From contig WQXE01000061.1 of assembly GCA_009784995.1 (NCBI GenBank), forward strand, positions 1 through 10,947: a DNA stretch of 10,947 bases, given 5' to 3'. The translations under genes and the position numbers were made by a program. Source of the stretch: Treponema sp. Lineage in GTDB: Bacteria; Spirochaetota; Spirochaetia; Treponematales; Breznakiellaceae. Shown here piece after piece: positions 1 to 5,681 of the stretch; the first letter of the stretch is position 1; every line of letters starts with the position of its first letter. The notes under the pieces are model-generated. The model saw nothing but the letters and a program-made list of their open reading frames with translations, did not search any database and was not told the DNA's origin.

Positions 1-4
1 AATT

Positions 5-34
5 GCTCCCGACCCTTATTTTATTATAAGGAGC
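5..34 (+). promoter_or_regulatory. Hairpin hiding the transposase Shine-Dalgarno site
   Basis: AAGGAG at 28-33 sits 7 bases before a GTG start at 41. Its AAGG part lies in the right arm of a perfect 6-bp hairpin (CCTTAT at 14-19, ATAAGG at 26-31, 6-base loop). Alternatively GGAGC at 30-34 can pair with GCTCC at 5-9. Both pairings are seen directly. The inference is that they limit translation of the transposase, a common arrangement in insertion sequences. Confidence 0.45.
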
Positions 35-122
35 GGAAAAGTGAAAGAGAAAAAAACAGAAACAAGGTATGTGGGAATTGACCTTGGAAAAAGGACTTAC
101 GAGATGGCTGTTGTCGATGAAA

Positions 123-294
123 ATGACTGTCACCTTTTTCAAGAATTTTTACCACGAACCACTCGAACAATAAGACGATTGCGGACTTTATGGTACAAAA
201 ACGGTACCAGGTACCTTTCATTTATTGCATGGTACACCACATATAGCGTACCATTTCAGCTAACGACACCACAAAAAAGTGGTGCCTGTTACAC
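123..294. repeat. Insertion scar made of small palindromes and a dispersed repeat
   Basis: Between the IS110 fragment and the Rpn fragment lies a patchwork. It holds GACTGTCACCTTTTT at 126-140, a minus-strand copy of a dispersed repeat at 141-166, GGTACCAGGTACC at 203-215, an inverted pair TGGTAC/GTACCA at 230-235 and 248-253, and AAAAAGTGGTGCCTG at 275-288 continuing TTACAC. Several share an A5 run followed by a GGT-centre-ACC near-palindrome. They resemble REP-like targets of Y1/TnpA_REP transposases, but that identity is inferred and no such transposase is in view. Confidence 0.5.
141..166 (-). repeat. Dispersed repeat, copy 1
   Basis: Read on the minus strand, this stretch matches 3193-3219 (plus strand) at all but one substitution and one single-base gap over about 27 bases. 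The shared core is GTGGTTCGTGGT followed by AAAAATTCTT. It sits inside the transposon scar here and at the end of a pseudouridine synthase gene there, so it is a mobile or spreading repeat and not part of either gene family. Confidence 0.7.
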
Positions 295-798
295 TTGCGA
301 GCAATTTCTGACGCTTTTATGGACGTACAAGGTTTAAAACAAACCGAAATTGACAAACATCCGCTGGAATTGGTAGTCCAGGTTTTTAATATTAATCAGG
401 GACATAACCCAAAAATATTAAAGAAAAGCGTAACACTTGACAGCTACAGTATTTTGATAAGCAAGATATGGGAATATAGAAACAGTAAATTAACCCTTGA
501 AGAATCTTTAAAACTTGCGATAAAATACTGTATAGACAATAATGTGTTAAAGGATTTTCTTAAAAAACACGCTTCGGAGGTATTTAGTATGCTTTACGGT
601 GAATATAGATTGGAAGATGAAATTGCTGTTGTTAAAAAAGAAGCTTGGGAAGACGGTCATAATGAAGGTCACGCTGAAGCTTGGAAAGAAAGTAAACAAA
701 CAATCGCTCAAAACCTTCTTGCGGAAGGCTCGACTCCAGAATTTGTGCAAAAAATAACAGGGCTGGACTTGGAAACTATACGAGGGTTAAACAGTTAA
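295..798 (+). pseudogene. Rpn/PD-(D/E)XK-family transposase, C-terminal fragment
   Basis: The protein reads as the C-terminal half of a recombination-promoting nuclease (Rpn)/PD-(D/E)XK-type transposase. It has the end of the conserved core (RAISDAFMD, then LELVVQVFNINQGHN at about residues 25-38), the helical 'EVFSMLYGEYRLEDE' stretch (95-109), and the Gly/Glu/His-rich tail with AEGSTPEFVQKITGLDLETI (143-162). Full-length members are near 300 residues and carry the D-(D/E)XK nuclease residues in the first half. That half is missing, so nuclease activity is not expected. The frame is open upstream to a TAG at 244, and the codons just before 295 (LLH) may still belong to the family. The TTG start is arbitrary and no Shine-Dalgarno site precedes it. 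The reading frame is intact, so it could still be expressed, but a relic is more likely. Confidence 0.7.
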
Positions 799-976
799 AT
801 CGCAACGTTACGCGCCATTAACAGGGCTTGGTACACATGGAACACAGATTTTCGCGGATTAAACGGATTAACGCGGAACAACAACTCCGTGTTTCTCCGT
901 GGTTAAAATTTTTTAAGAATTTCCTCACGCACGAACTTTAGTTCGCAGACGCTAAGATGCAGAGGTGATTGTAATT
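799..976. repeat. Gene-free stretch of word-like degenerate repeats
   Basis: No gene is seen here. The stretch holds successive repetitive phrases: 841-877 contains CGCGGATTAA, CGGATTAA and CGCGGA in tandem; 885-904 contains CTCCGTG, CTCCGTGG and TT; 932-945 is a CGAAC-TTTA-GTTCG hairpin; 945-966 reads like a decayed 'cgcagacgctaagatgcagagg' phrase. The CTCCGTGTTTCTCCGTGGTT block parallels the TTCGTGTGGTTCGTGGTT core at 3192-3209, with CTCCGTG in place of TTCGTG. I recall similar phrases from intergenic DNA of many unrelated bacteria, but this was not checked. Confidence 0.55.
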
Positions 977-2368
977 TTAATCAAACCCTAAAGCAGTAGT
1001 GCCATCCCAGCTCATATTATCCCCTGCTCCTGCTGTATTTTCTCTTCTTGTCGGCGGTGTTGTAGTACTAAGTGACACCGCATGACCCACTCCGTTTAAT
1101 TCAGTACCAACATCACCAGTCCTTACCACATTTCCATTAATAGCATCATCAGCAAAACCTGTTATAACAGAATTACCGGTTTTTGAAAAAGTTCCATTGT
1201 TGTTAATAGTAATCCCACCTCCTGACTGTCGAGCTATATTTGATATAATACTTCCGCCTGTCATGTTAAAAGTTCCTTGAACTAATACACCACCGCCACC
1301 ATTATTCGAAGTATTCCCAGTGATAGTTCCGTTATTCATATTAAAAGTTGAGTTAGTGCTAACTATTACACCTCCACCTTGCGTACCAGCAGTGTTTCCG
1401 CTGATAATTCCACCATTCATAGTAAAAGTTGAGTTACTACCAGTTGTTACACCGCCGCCTCGTTGAGAAGCTTCATTTCCGCTGATTTCTCCTCCTTCCA
1501 TAATAAAAGAAGAATTTGTACCTAATTGCACTCCGCCAACAGATCCTATTTGGGTAGTAGTATTCCCTGTTATAATACCGTTCTTTAATCTAAGCGTTCC
1601 ATCTGGCTGAACGAAAATAATTGCAGTGTTGGTGTTATCACCAGTATGTTCATTCAGTCCATTTCGTCGTCCATTTAAGGTTAAGTTGCCGTCGATAATT
1701 AGCTCCTGAAAGTCACCTACTCGGAACATACTACCATTAGCATCTGCAGTGTTAAGAATACCGTTTCCTGTAAGTGTTATTGTTAAATTTGTCCCTGTTC
1801 CAAAACCTGTAGTGTTTGTAAGAGCGGCTGTAAGCGGCGTTATACCATCAATATTTGCGGTTATATTCATAATATAATCTTTATCATTACCACCAGTTCT
1901 GATAGCCGTAAGAGCATCATTATATTGAGTAAGATTTGCTATATTAAAAGTTATAATATTATCATTGCCTATATATTCCCATCTCGCGTATAACGTTAAA
2001 TCAAAAGCGGGTATTTTGTTAAAATCCCATGGAATTTCAAAAGTACCGTTATCAACGTACCAGCCGCCAAAATTATAATCTGCCTTCATGGGGTTTGCGG
2101 GTTTTTCTATTAACTCAAATTTTAATACATTTTGTTTGGTAGGAGTGGGGCTTCCACCGTTAGTTTCAAATTGTATTACTTTTAAATCCCAAACTTCTTT
2201 CATCCACGGATTTGTACAAGAAGAAAAGAAAAGTGAAAAAAGTAAAATAAATAAAAAAAGGTATCTGACACCAATATGTATTATATTAAGATTTACAGGC
2301 GGATATTTTGACGTGGAGGGGAGTTTTGTATTTTCTTTAAATATATTGTATAATATATAATATATCAT
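977..2368 (-). CDS. Lipoprotein with InlB-type repeat and beta-helix repeats
   Basis: This is probably a surface or periplasmic lipoprotein of unknown ligand. A hydrophobic stretch (about 36-50) ends in a lipobox with Cys51 (LFFSSC). Residues 66-130 match a Listeria/Bacteroides InlB B-repeat: FETNGGSP, then NFGGWYVDNGTF, then DLTLYARW. From about 220 to 405 come five or so units of 22-27 residues with the pattern F-x-M-x-G-G-x-I-S-G-N...G-G-G-V, as in right-handed beta-helix and Pmp-like proteins. A short unpatterned tail follows. No autotransporter domain is seen. The start is odd: ATG at 2368 leaves a 35-residue n-region before the hydrophobic core, and no Met, Val-GTG or Leu-TTG start lies closer in frame. 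A promoter placed 8 bases upstream supports 2368. A GGTGTCAGATACC palindrome encodes part of the signal peptide, so an original nearer start may have been lost. Confidence 0.8.
   Translation of the reverse strand: MIYYILYNIFKENTKLPSTSKYPPVNLNIIHIGVRYLFLFILLFSLFFSSCTNPWMKEVWDLKVIQFETNGGSPTPTKQNVLKFELIEKPANPMKADYNFGGWYVDNGTFEIPWDFNKIPAFDLTLYARWEYIGNDNIITFNIANLTQYNDALTAIRTGGNDKDYIMNITANIDGITPLTAALTNTTGFGTGTNLTITLTGNGILNTADANGSMFRVGDFQELIIDGNLTLNGRRNGLNEHTGDNTNTAIIFVQPDGTLRLKNGIITGNTTTQIGSVGGVQLGTNSSFIMEGGEISGNEASQRGGGVTTGSNSTFTMNGGIISGNTAGTQGGGVIVSTNSTFNMNNGTITGNTSNNGGGGVLVQGTFNMTGGSIISNIARQSGGGITINNNGTFSKTGNSVITGFADDAINGNVVRTGDVGTELNGVGHAVSLSTTTPPTRRENTAGAGDNMSWDGTTALGFD
2260..2272 (-). repeat. 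GGTGTCAGATACC palindromic motif inside the signal peptide
   Basis: On the minus strand the motif reads GGTGTCAGATACC and is followed by a T7 run, and it codes for the residues Gly-Val-Arg-Tyr just before the hydrophobic core. Its form (A/T run next to a GGT-centre-ACC near-palindrome) is that of the motifs at 126-140, 203-215 and 281-294. It is likely a member of the same dispersed family. Confidence 0.4.
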
Positions 2369-2376
2369 TTATAATT

Positions 2377-2405
2377 ATTTTACAATGAATTCTATAAAAA
2401 ATCAA
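2377..2405 (-). promoter_or_regulatory. Promoter of the beta-helix lipoprotein, near-leaderless
   Basis: TTGATT (2400-2405), a 17-base spacer, TAAAAT (2377-2382), then 8 bases to the ATG at 2368. Transcription starting about 7 bases after the -10 box would leave an untranslated leader of about 2 bases. No Shine-Dalgarno site is present. The layout is the same as that of the NDK-like gene. Confidence 0.5.
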
Positions 2406-2428
2406 TAATAAAATGGTAAGTTAATTTA

Positions 2429-3211
2429 ATGATACTAATTCAAAATAGAATCCTATATCAAAGTTCAACATGTATTGTTATAAACAAACTCAAAGGTGAA
2501 GCGGCGCAAGGCGCTCAAGCTGCCAAAACAGCGCAAGGTAAAAAGGACGATATCGTTAATCTGCCAAAAGAACTCGCAAAAATATTAAACGTAAAAAGAG
2601 ATTTAATACAGCCGGCGCACAGAATCGATGTTCCAGTTACAGGTTGTGTTTTATTCGCGTTAACAAAACCCGCTCTTACTTTTTTATTTAATGCATTTGC
2701 AGATAAAATTAACAATCCAATCAAAAAAAAGTATTGGGCAATTGTAGAAAAACCGGATGTAATACCGGCGCAAAACGCACAGCTTGTACACTGGATCGAA
2801 ACAAATATAAAAATAAATAAATCTTTTGTTTATGAAGCGGAAGGCGAAAACAGAAAAAAAGCGGTTTTAAATTATAAAGTTATCGGGGAGGGTACAAATT
2901 ATTTATTTTTGGAAGTTGAATTGTTTTCCGGCAGGCATCATCAAATTAGAGCGCAATTAGCCGCAATTGGTTTGTATATTAAAGGTGATGTTAAATACGG
3001 AGCAAGGCGAGGCGAAAAAGACGGAGGAATAAGACTGCACGCGAGATACTTGTCATTCCCGGATCCATTAAACCCAAACGAAAAAATCAACATCACCGCC
3101 GACCCGCATGAAATTGACAATTTATGGAAAGAGTTTATTTTATTTTCTACCACAAACCACACGAACCTGCTATTAGATATCGAAGCTAACTTTCGTGTGG
3201 TTCGTGGTTAA
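2429..3211 (+). CDS. RluA-family pseudouridine synthase
   Basis: This enzyme should convert a uridine in rRNA or tRNA to pseudouridine in the cytoplasm; the target base cannot be told from sequence. Seen: the catalytic motif HRID with Asp67 (residues 64-67), the RluA-family GRHHQIR motif (168-174), and GDVKYGARRG followed by LHARYLSF (187-210). There is no N-terminal S4 domain, and at 260 residues it is a compact member. An Ala/Gln-rich insert (about 24-38) separates the first strand from the core. The homologous part ends near LWKEF (232-236). The last ~21 residues are encoded by an inverted dispersed repeat that also supplies the stop codon, so they are probably not ancestral. No Shine-Dalgarno site precedes the ATG. 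A possible -10 (TAAAAT, 2409-2414) lies 14 bases upstream without a good -35. The gene diverges from the beta-helix gene and converges on the GH3 gene with a 14-bp gap. Confidence 0.88.
   Translation: MILIQNRILYQSSTCIVINKLKGEAAQGAQAAKTAQGKKDDIVNLPKELAKILNVKRDLIQPAHRIDVPVTGCVLFALTKPALTFLFNAFADKINNPIKKKYWAIVEKPDVIPAQNAQLVHWIETNIKINKSFVYEAEGENRKKAVLNYKVIGEGTNYLFLEVELFSGRHHQIRAQLAAIGLYIKGDVKYGARRGEKDGGIRLHARYLSFPDPLNPNEKINITADPHEIDNLWKEFILFSTTNHTNLLLDIEANFRVVRG
3149..3208. repeat. Inverted dispersed repeat at the end of the pseudouridine synthase; possible terminator
   Basis: The left arm (3149-3165) and right arm (3192-3208, TTCGTGTGGTTCGTGGT) pair over 17 bases with one mismatch around a 26-base loop. 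The right arm with its downstream AAAAATTCTT is copy 2 of the repeat found at 141-166. The hairpin lies between two convergent genes and the plus strand continues TTCTTATCTTTTTATT, so it may act as a weak terminator for the plus-strand gene. No T-tract serves the minus strand. The stop codon TAA at 3209-3211 belongs to the repeat. Confidence 0.65.
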
Positions 3212-3225
3212 AAATTCTTATCTTT

Positions 3226-4404
3226 TTATTGTATCAGCCCCATTTTTAGTTTTTCGTAGACAATTCTTTGTACTGCATCTGTTAATCTTTCCCGTGGAAG
3301 CGTGCCGTCTTCCAATGCGTTCAAAATCGCCTGGTGCGTAAGTCTTAAATGAGCAGGCCAGACAAGGATCATATCTGAGCCTGCGGCAATTGAACGTACT
3401 GCCGCGTCCTGCGGCTTTTGGTTTCCCGCGGCTGCCATTATAAAATCATCGCTTATAATTATACCGTCAAATCCCAATTCGCCTCGCAGCCAGTTTTGCA
3501 TAACAACAGAAGACAAACTCGCGATCTCGCTGTCAATAGCGGGTGTTAAAGTGTGAGCTGCCATTATAGCTCTCGCGCCGTTGTTTATAAGCTGCGCGAA
3601 AGGAAAAATAAGTTTATCCAACGCGTTTTTATCCCAATTTAAAACAGAAAGAGCGTAGTGTGGATCAACTCCCGCGCTGCCGGGAAAATGTTTTACAACA
3701 CACAAAACACCAGCGCTTTCCATGCCTTGTAAAAAAGCTGTCGCGGCTTGCGCCGTAAAAACAGGGTCGCTTCCATAAGAGCGGCTTGCCATAAAAACAC
3801 GATTTTCATCAATAAGGTATTCGGCTATCGGCGCGAAGTTCATGTTAACTCCCAACGCGTTAATGTCCCGCGCGGATTTAAAACTATCGTTTTTTATTTT
3901 TTCTAAAGCGGTTTCTCTTCCTTCTTCCAGAAAAATATCCCAATAAGAAACCGCGGCAGGAAGTGTTGTTATATCGCGGCTGAATCTGTTTACACTTCCG
4001 CCTTCATGATCAACTGCCATAAAAGGTGTAATTCCCGAATGTTCATAAAGAAAAGCCGAAGCTTCATTAAGAAAATTGCGGATTGTAATACTATCGGTAT
4101 TTAAATTGTATCTGAATAACATTATCCCGCCTGCCGGAATTTCTGTAAAAAGTTCAATCATGTTTGGCGAAAGATTTCTGTTTCCGTCTATACCGCTAAT
4201 TAAAACCTGCGCGGCTAAAATCCTGTCATCCATAAGGGAAACAATTTCCGTAGCTCGCTCCCTTAACGGATCGATATAGATATCTTCCTCTATATTTTCG
4301 AGTAAAAGATTTTCTAAATTATCTGAATTATTTCTCAAACAGGATAAAAAAATAAAAACAAGGGATATAAATAAAAAATTTACCACGAATCGTATAAATC
4401 TCAT
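3226..4404 (-). CDS. NagZ-like GH3 beta-N-acetylhexosaminidase, lipoprotein
   Basis: This family-3 glycoside hydrolase probably removes N-acetylglucosamine from peptidoglycan fragments or other glycans. Seen: VDHEGGSVNRF (131-141), matching the D-x-EGG-x-V-x-R signature; KHFPG (238-242) followed by the D-P-H pair (Asp247, His249) that serves as the acid/base dyad in NagZ-type enzymes; and IISDDFIM with the nucleophile Asp319. So the NagZ-type rather than the beta-glucosidase-type active site is present. At 392 residues it has only the TIM-barrel domain. The N-terminus is a signal peptide with lipobox FIFLSC (Cys22), so it should be membrane-anchored outside the cytoplasm, whereas Gram-negative NagZ is cytoplasmic. 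The ATG at 4404 has no Shine-Dalgarno site but an extended -10 promoter 9 bases upstream. The exact substrate is inferred. Confidence 0.85.
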   Translation of the reverse strand: MRFIRFVVNFLFISLVFIFLSCLRNNSDNLENLLLENIEEDIYIDPLRERATEIVSLMDDRILAAQVLISGIDGNRNLSPNMIELFTEIPAGGIMLFRYNLNTDSITIRNFLNEASAFLYEHSGITPFMAVDHEGGSVNRFSRDITTLPAAVSYWDIFLEEGRETALEKIKNDSFKSARDINALGVNMNFAPIAEYLIDENRVFMASRSYGSDPVFTAQAATAFLQGMESAGVLCVVKHFPGSAGVDPHYALSVLNWDKNALDKLIFPFAQLINNGARAIMAAHTLTPAIDSEIASLSSVVMQNWLRGELGFDGIIISDDFIMAAAGNQKPQDAAVRSIAAGSDMILVWPAHLRLTHQAILNALEDGTLPRERLTDAVQRIVYEKLKMGLIQ

Positions 4405-4413
4405 ATTGACTAT

Positions 4414-4422
4414 ATTATACCA
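4414..4422 (-). promoter_or_regulatory. Extended -10 promoter of the GH3 gene, near-leaderless
   Basis: TGGTATAAT on the minus strand fits the extended -10 consensus TGnTATAAT exactly. A TTGATA at 4434-4439 is only 14 bases away and so is a poor -35, which an extended -10 can tolerate. Nine bases separate the box from the ATG at 4404, predicting a leader of about 3 bases. Confidence 0.5.
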
Positions 4423-4454
4423 TTAGTGTAGTTTATCAAATAGCGACCATGATT

Positions 4455-4460
4455 AAGGAG
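4455..4460 (+). promoter_or_regulatory. Shine-Dalgarno site of the decarboxylase beta subunit
   Basis: AAGGAG lies 7 bases before the ATG at 4468 and fixes this start. It contrasts with the divergent GH3 gene, which has none. Confidence 0.75.
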
Positions 4461-4467
4461 AAGGAAA

Positions 4468-5667
4468 ATGTTGGCATTTTTCGAAAATGTTATATCAACT
4501 TTTGGCATACTTAACATGACAATGGGGCAGGGTATAATGATTCTGCTCAGCCTGGTTTTTGTTTACCTCGCGATAATTAAAAAATATGAACCGCTTCTTT
4601 TACTTCCACTGGCTTTTGGTATATTAATCGCGAACCTCGCTGATGTCGGTCTTAACGCGTATCATACCTACGAAACAGCGTTCGAAGAAATCGGCACATA
4701 TAATAGCGAAGGTGTAAAAGTTCTTCCCGGCATTATGAACTTCCTTTACAGCGGTATTCGTTTGGTTATCTATCCGCCGTTGGTTTTCCTTTGCCTTGGT
4801 ACAATGACAGATTTTAGTCCGCTCATCGCGTCTCCAAAAAGCGCGATTATCGGTATTGGCGGACAACTTGGTATTTTTACCGCTTTTGGTATTTCACTTT
4901 CTTTAAGCAGGCTTATTCCCGGGTTTGAAGCTTTCACTTTGGAAGAAGCCGCCGCGATCGGTATTATTGGAAGCTCCGACGGTCCCACCGCTATTTACGC
5001 TGCGACACGTCTCGCTCCTCATCTATTGCCGCCAATCGCGATCGCCGCGTTTTCGTATATGGCGCTTGTTCCATTTATTCAGCCGCCTATAATGAAACTT
5101 TTAACAACTAAAAAAGAACGTGTTATCGTTATGCCCGAACCTAAAAAAGTTACGCAAAAACAAAAAATACTTTTTCCCATTATTTGTACAATTGTAACAT
5201 TGATGTTTGTACCGGCAGCCGGCGCGTTAATTTCGATGTTGATGCTTGGCAACCTGATAAGAGAAAGCGGTGTTGCGGACAGATATATTCGCGCTTTTCA
5301 AAATGACCTTTTAAGTATTTTAACATTCCTTGTCGCGATTAGTATTGGTTCATCCGCGAGATGGGATCGGTTTTTAACTCCGCAAACATTATTAATAATC
5401 TCTTGCGGTCTTTTGGCTTTTATATTCGGAACAATTGGCGGCATTCTTACCGCGAAACTATTATGCTGGATTACAAAAGGTAAAGTTAACCCTCTTATTG
5501 GAAACTCAGGCGTTTCAGCTATGCCAATGGCGGCGCGCATTTCTCAACGAATAGGGCAGCAATATAATCCCGACAACCATCTTTTAATGCACGCGATGGG
5601 TCCGATTGTTTCAAGTACAATTGGCTCGGCGATTGTTGCGGGGATTTTTATTTCTTACTTTTTGTAG
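4468..5667 (+). CDS. oadB: Na+-translocating decarboxylase beta subunit (OadB/GcdB/MmdB family)
   Basis: This integral membrane subunit couples decarboxylation of a biotin-bound carboxyl group to Na+ export. At 399 residues it is within the usual range and largely hydrophobic. Residues known to matter in Klebsiella OadB are all present with the same spacing: Asp171 in SSDGPTAI (OadB D203), Tyr197 in AFSYMALVP (Y229), and Asn341, Gly345, Ser350 and Arg357 in NPLIG...SAMPMAAR (N373, G377, S382, R389). The family C-terminus LLMHAMGP (372-379) is also intact. The partner subunits (alpha carboxyltransferase, biotin carrier, small gamma subunit) are not adjacent: a divergent GH3 gene lies upstream and a convergent EF-G gene 14 bp downstream. 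The substrate (oxaloacetate, methylmalonyl-CoA or glutaconyl-CoA) therefore cannot be assigned, and oadB is used as the family name. Confidence 0.92.
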   Translation: MLAFFENVISTFGILNMTMGQGIMILLSLVFVYLAIIKKYEPLLLLPLAFGILIANLADVGLNAYHTYETAFEEIGTYNSEGVKVLPGIMNFLYSGIRLVIYPPLVFLCLGTMTDFSPLIASPKSAIIGIGGQLGIFTAFGISLSLSRLIPGFEAFTLEEAAAIGIIGSSDGPTAIYAATRLAPHLLPPIAIAAFSYMALVPFIQPPIMKLLTTKKERVIVMPEPKKVTQKQKILFPIICTIVTLMFVPAAGALISMLMLGNLIRESGVADRYIRAFQNDLLSILTFLVAISIGSSARWDRFLTPQTLLIISCGLLAFIFGTIGGILTAKLLCWITKGKVNPLIGNSGVSAMPMAARISQRIGQQYNPDNHLLMHAMGPIVSSTIGSAIVAGIFISYFL

Positions 5668-5681
5668 GATTTATTTAAAGA

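Larger units (their letters stand above)
41..337 (+). pseudogene. IS110-family transposase, N-terminal remnant
   Basis: The first ~27 codons (41 to about 123) read like the N-terminus of an IS110-family DEDD transposase. The motif VGIDLGKRTYEMAVVDEN includes the first Asp of the RuvC-like catalytic site (GIDLGK). Homology stops abruptly near base 123; the remaining codons run through palindromes and a dispersed repeat and are not transposase. Intact IS110 transposases are roughly 300-400 residues, so this is a short relic and cannot be active. The GTG start is chosen for the AAGGAG site 7 bases upstream. In the IS110 subgroup the bridge RNA is encoded in the non-coding end upstream of the transposase, which here would lie to the left of base 1 and cannot be seen. 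The family call rests on a short but characteristic motif. Confidence 0.7.

Noticed and set aside
24..221. 65-codon open frame on the minus strand
   Set aside because: It runs through the antisense of the IS110 remnant and the scar; the F/S/L-rich composition reflects low-complexity antisense sequence.
799..976. tRNA or small structured RNA in the gene-free stretch
   Set aside because: No cloverleaf, GTTCRANNC-type T-arm in context or other known RNA signature was found; only short repeat hairpins are visible.
977..2368. Tandem repeats in the lipoprotein as a CRISPR or phase-variation array
   Set aside because: The repeats are in-frame protein repeats of variable length with diverged codons, not identical direct repeats with unique spacers, and no homopolymer tract suited to slippage interrupts the frame.
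2409..2414. TAAAAT as the -10 box of the pseudouridine synthase gene
   Set aside because: It is 14 bases before the ATG but no acceptable -35 or extended -10 accompanies it, so it was noted only in the gene entry.
4406..4434. Possible plus-strand promoter for the decarboxylase gene (TTGACT, then TAGTTT after 17 bases)
   Set aside because: The -35 is good, but the -10 matches only 3 of 6 positions, and it overlaps the better-supported minus-strand promoter. The promoter of this gene is left unassigned.
5668..5681. Terminator between the convergent decarboxylase and EF-G genes
   Set aside because: The gap is 14 bp and I see no stem followed by a T-run for either strand; the T8 run at 5693-5700 has no convincing stem before it.
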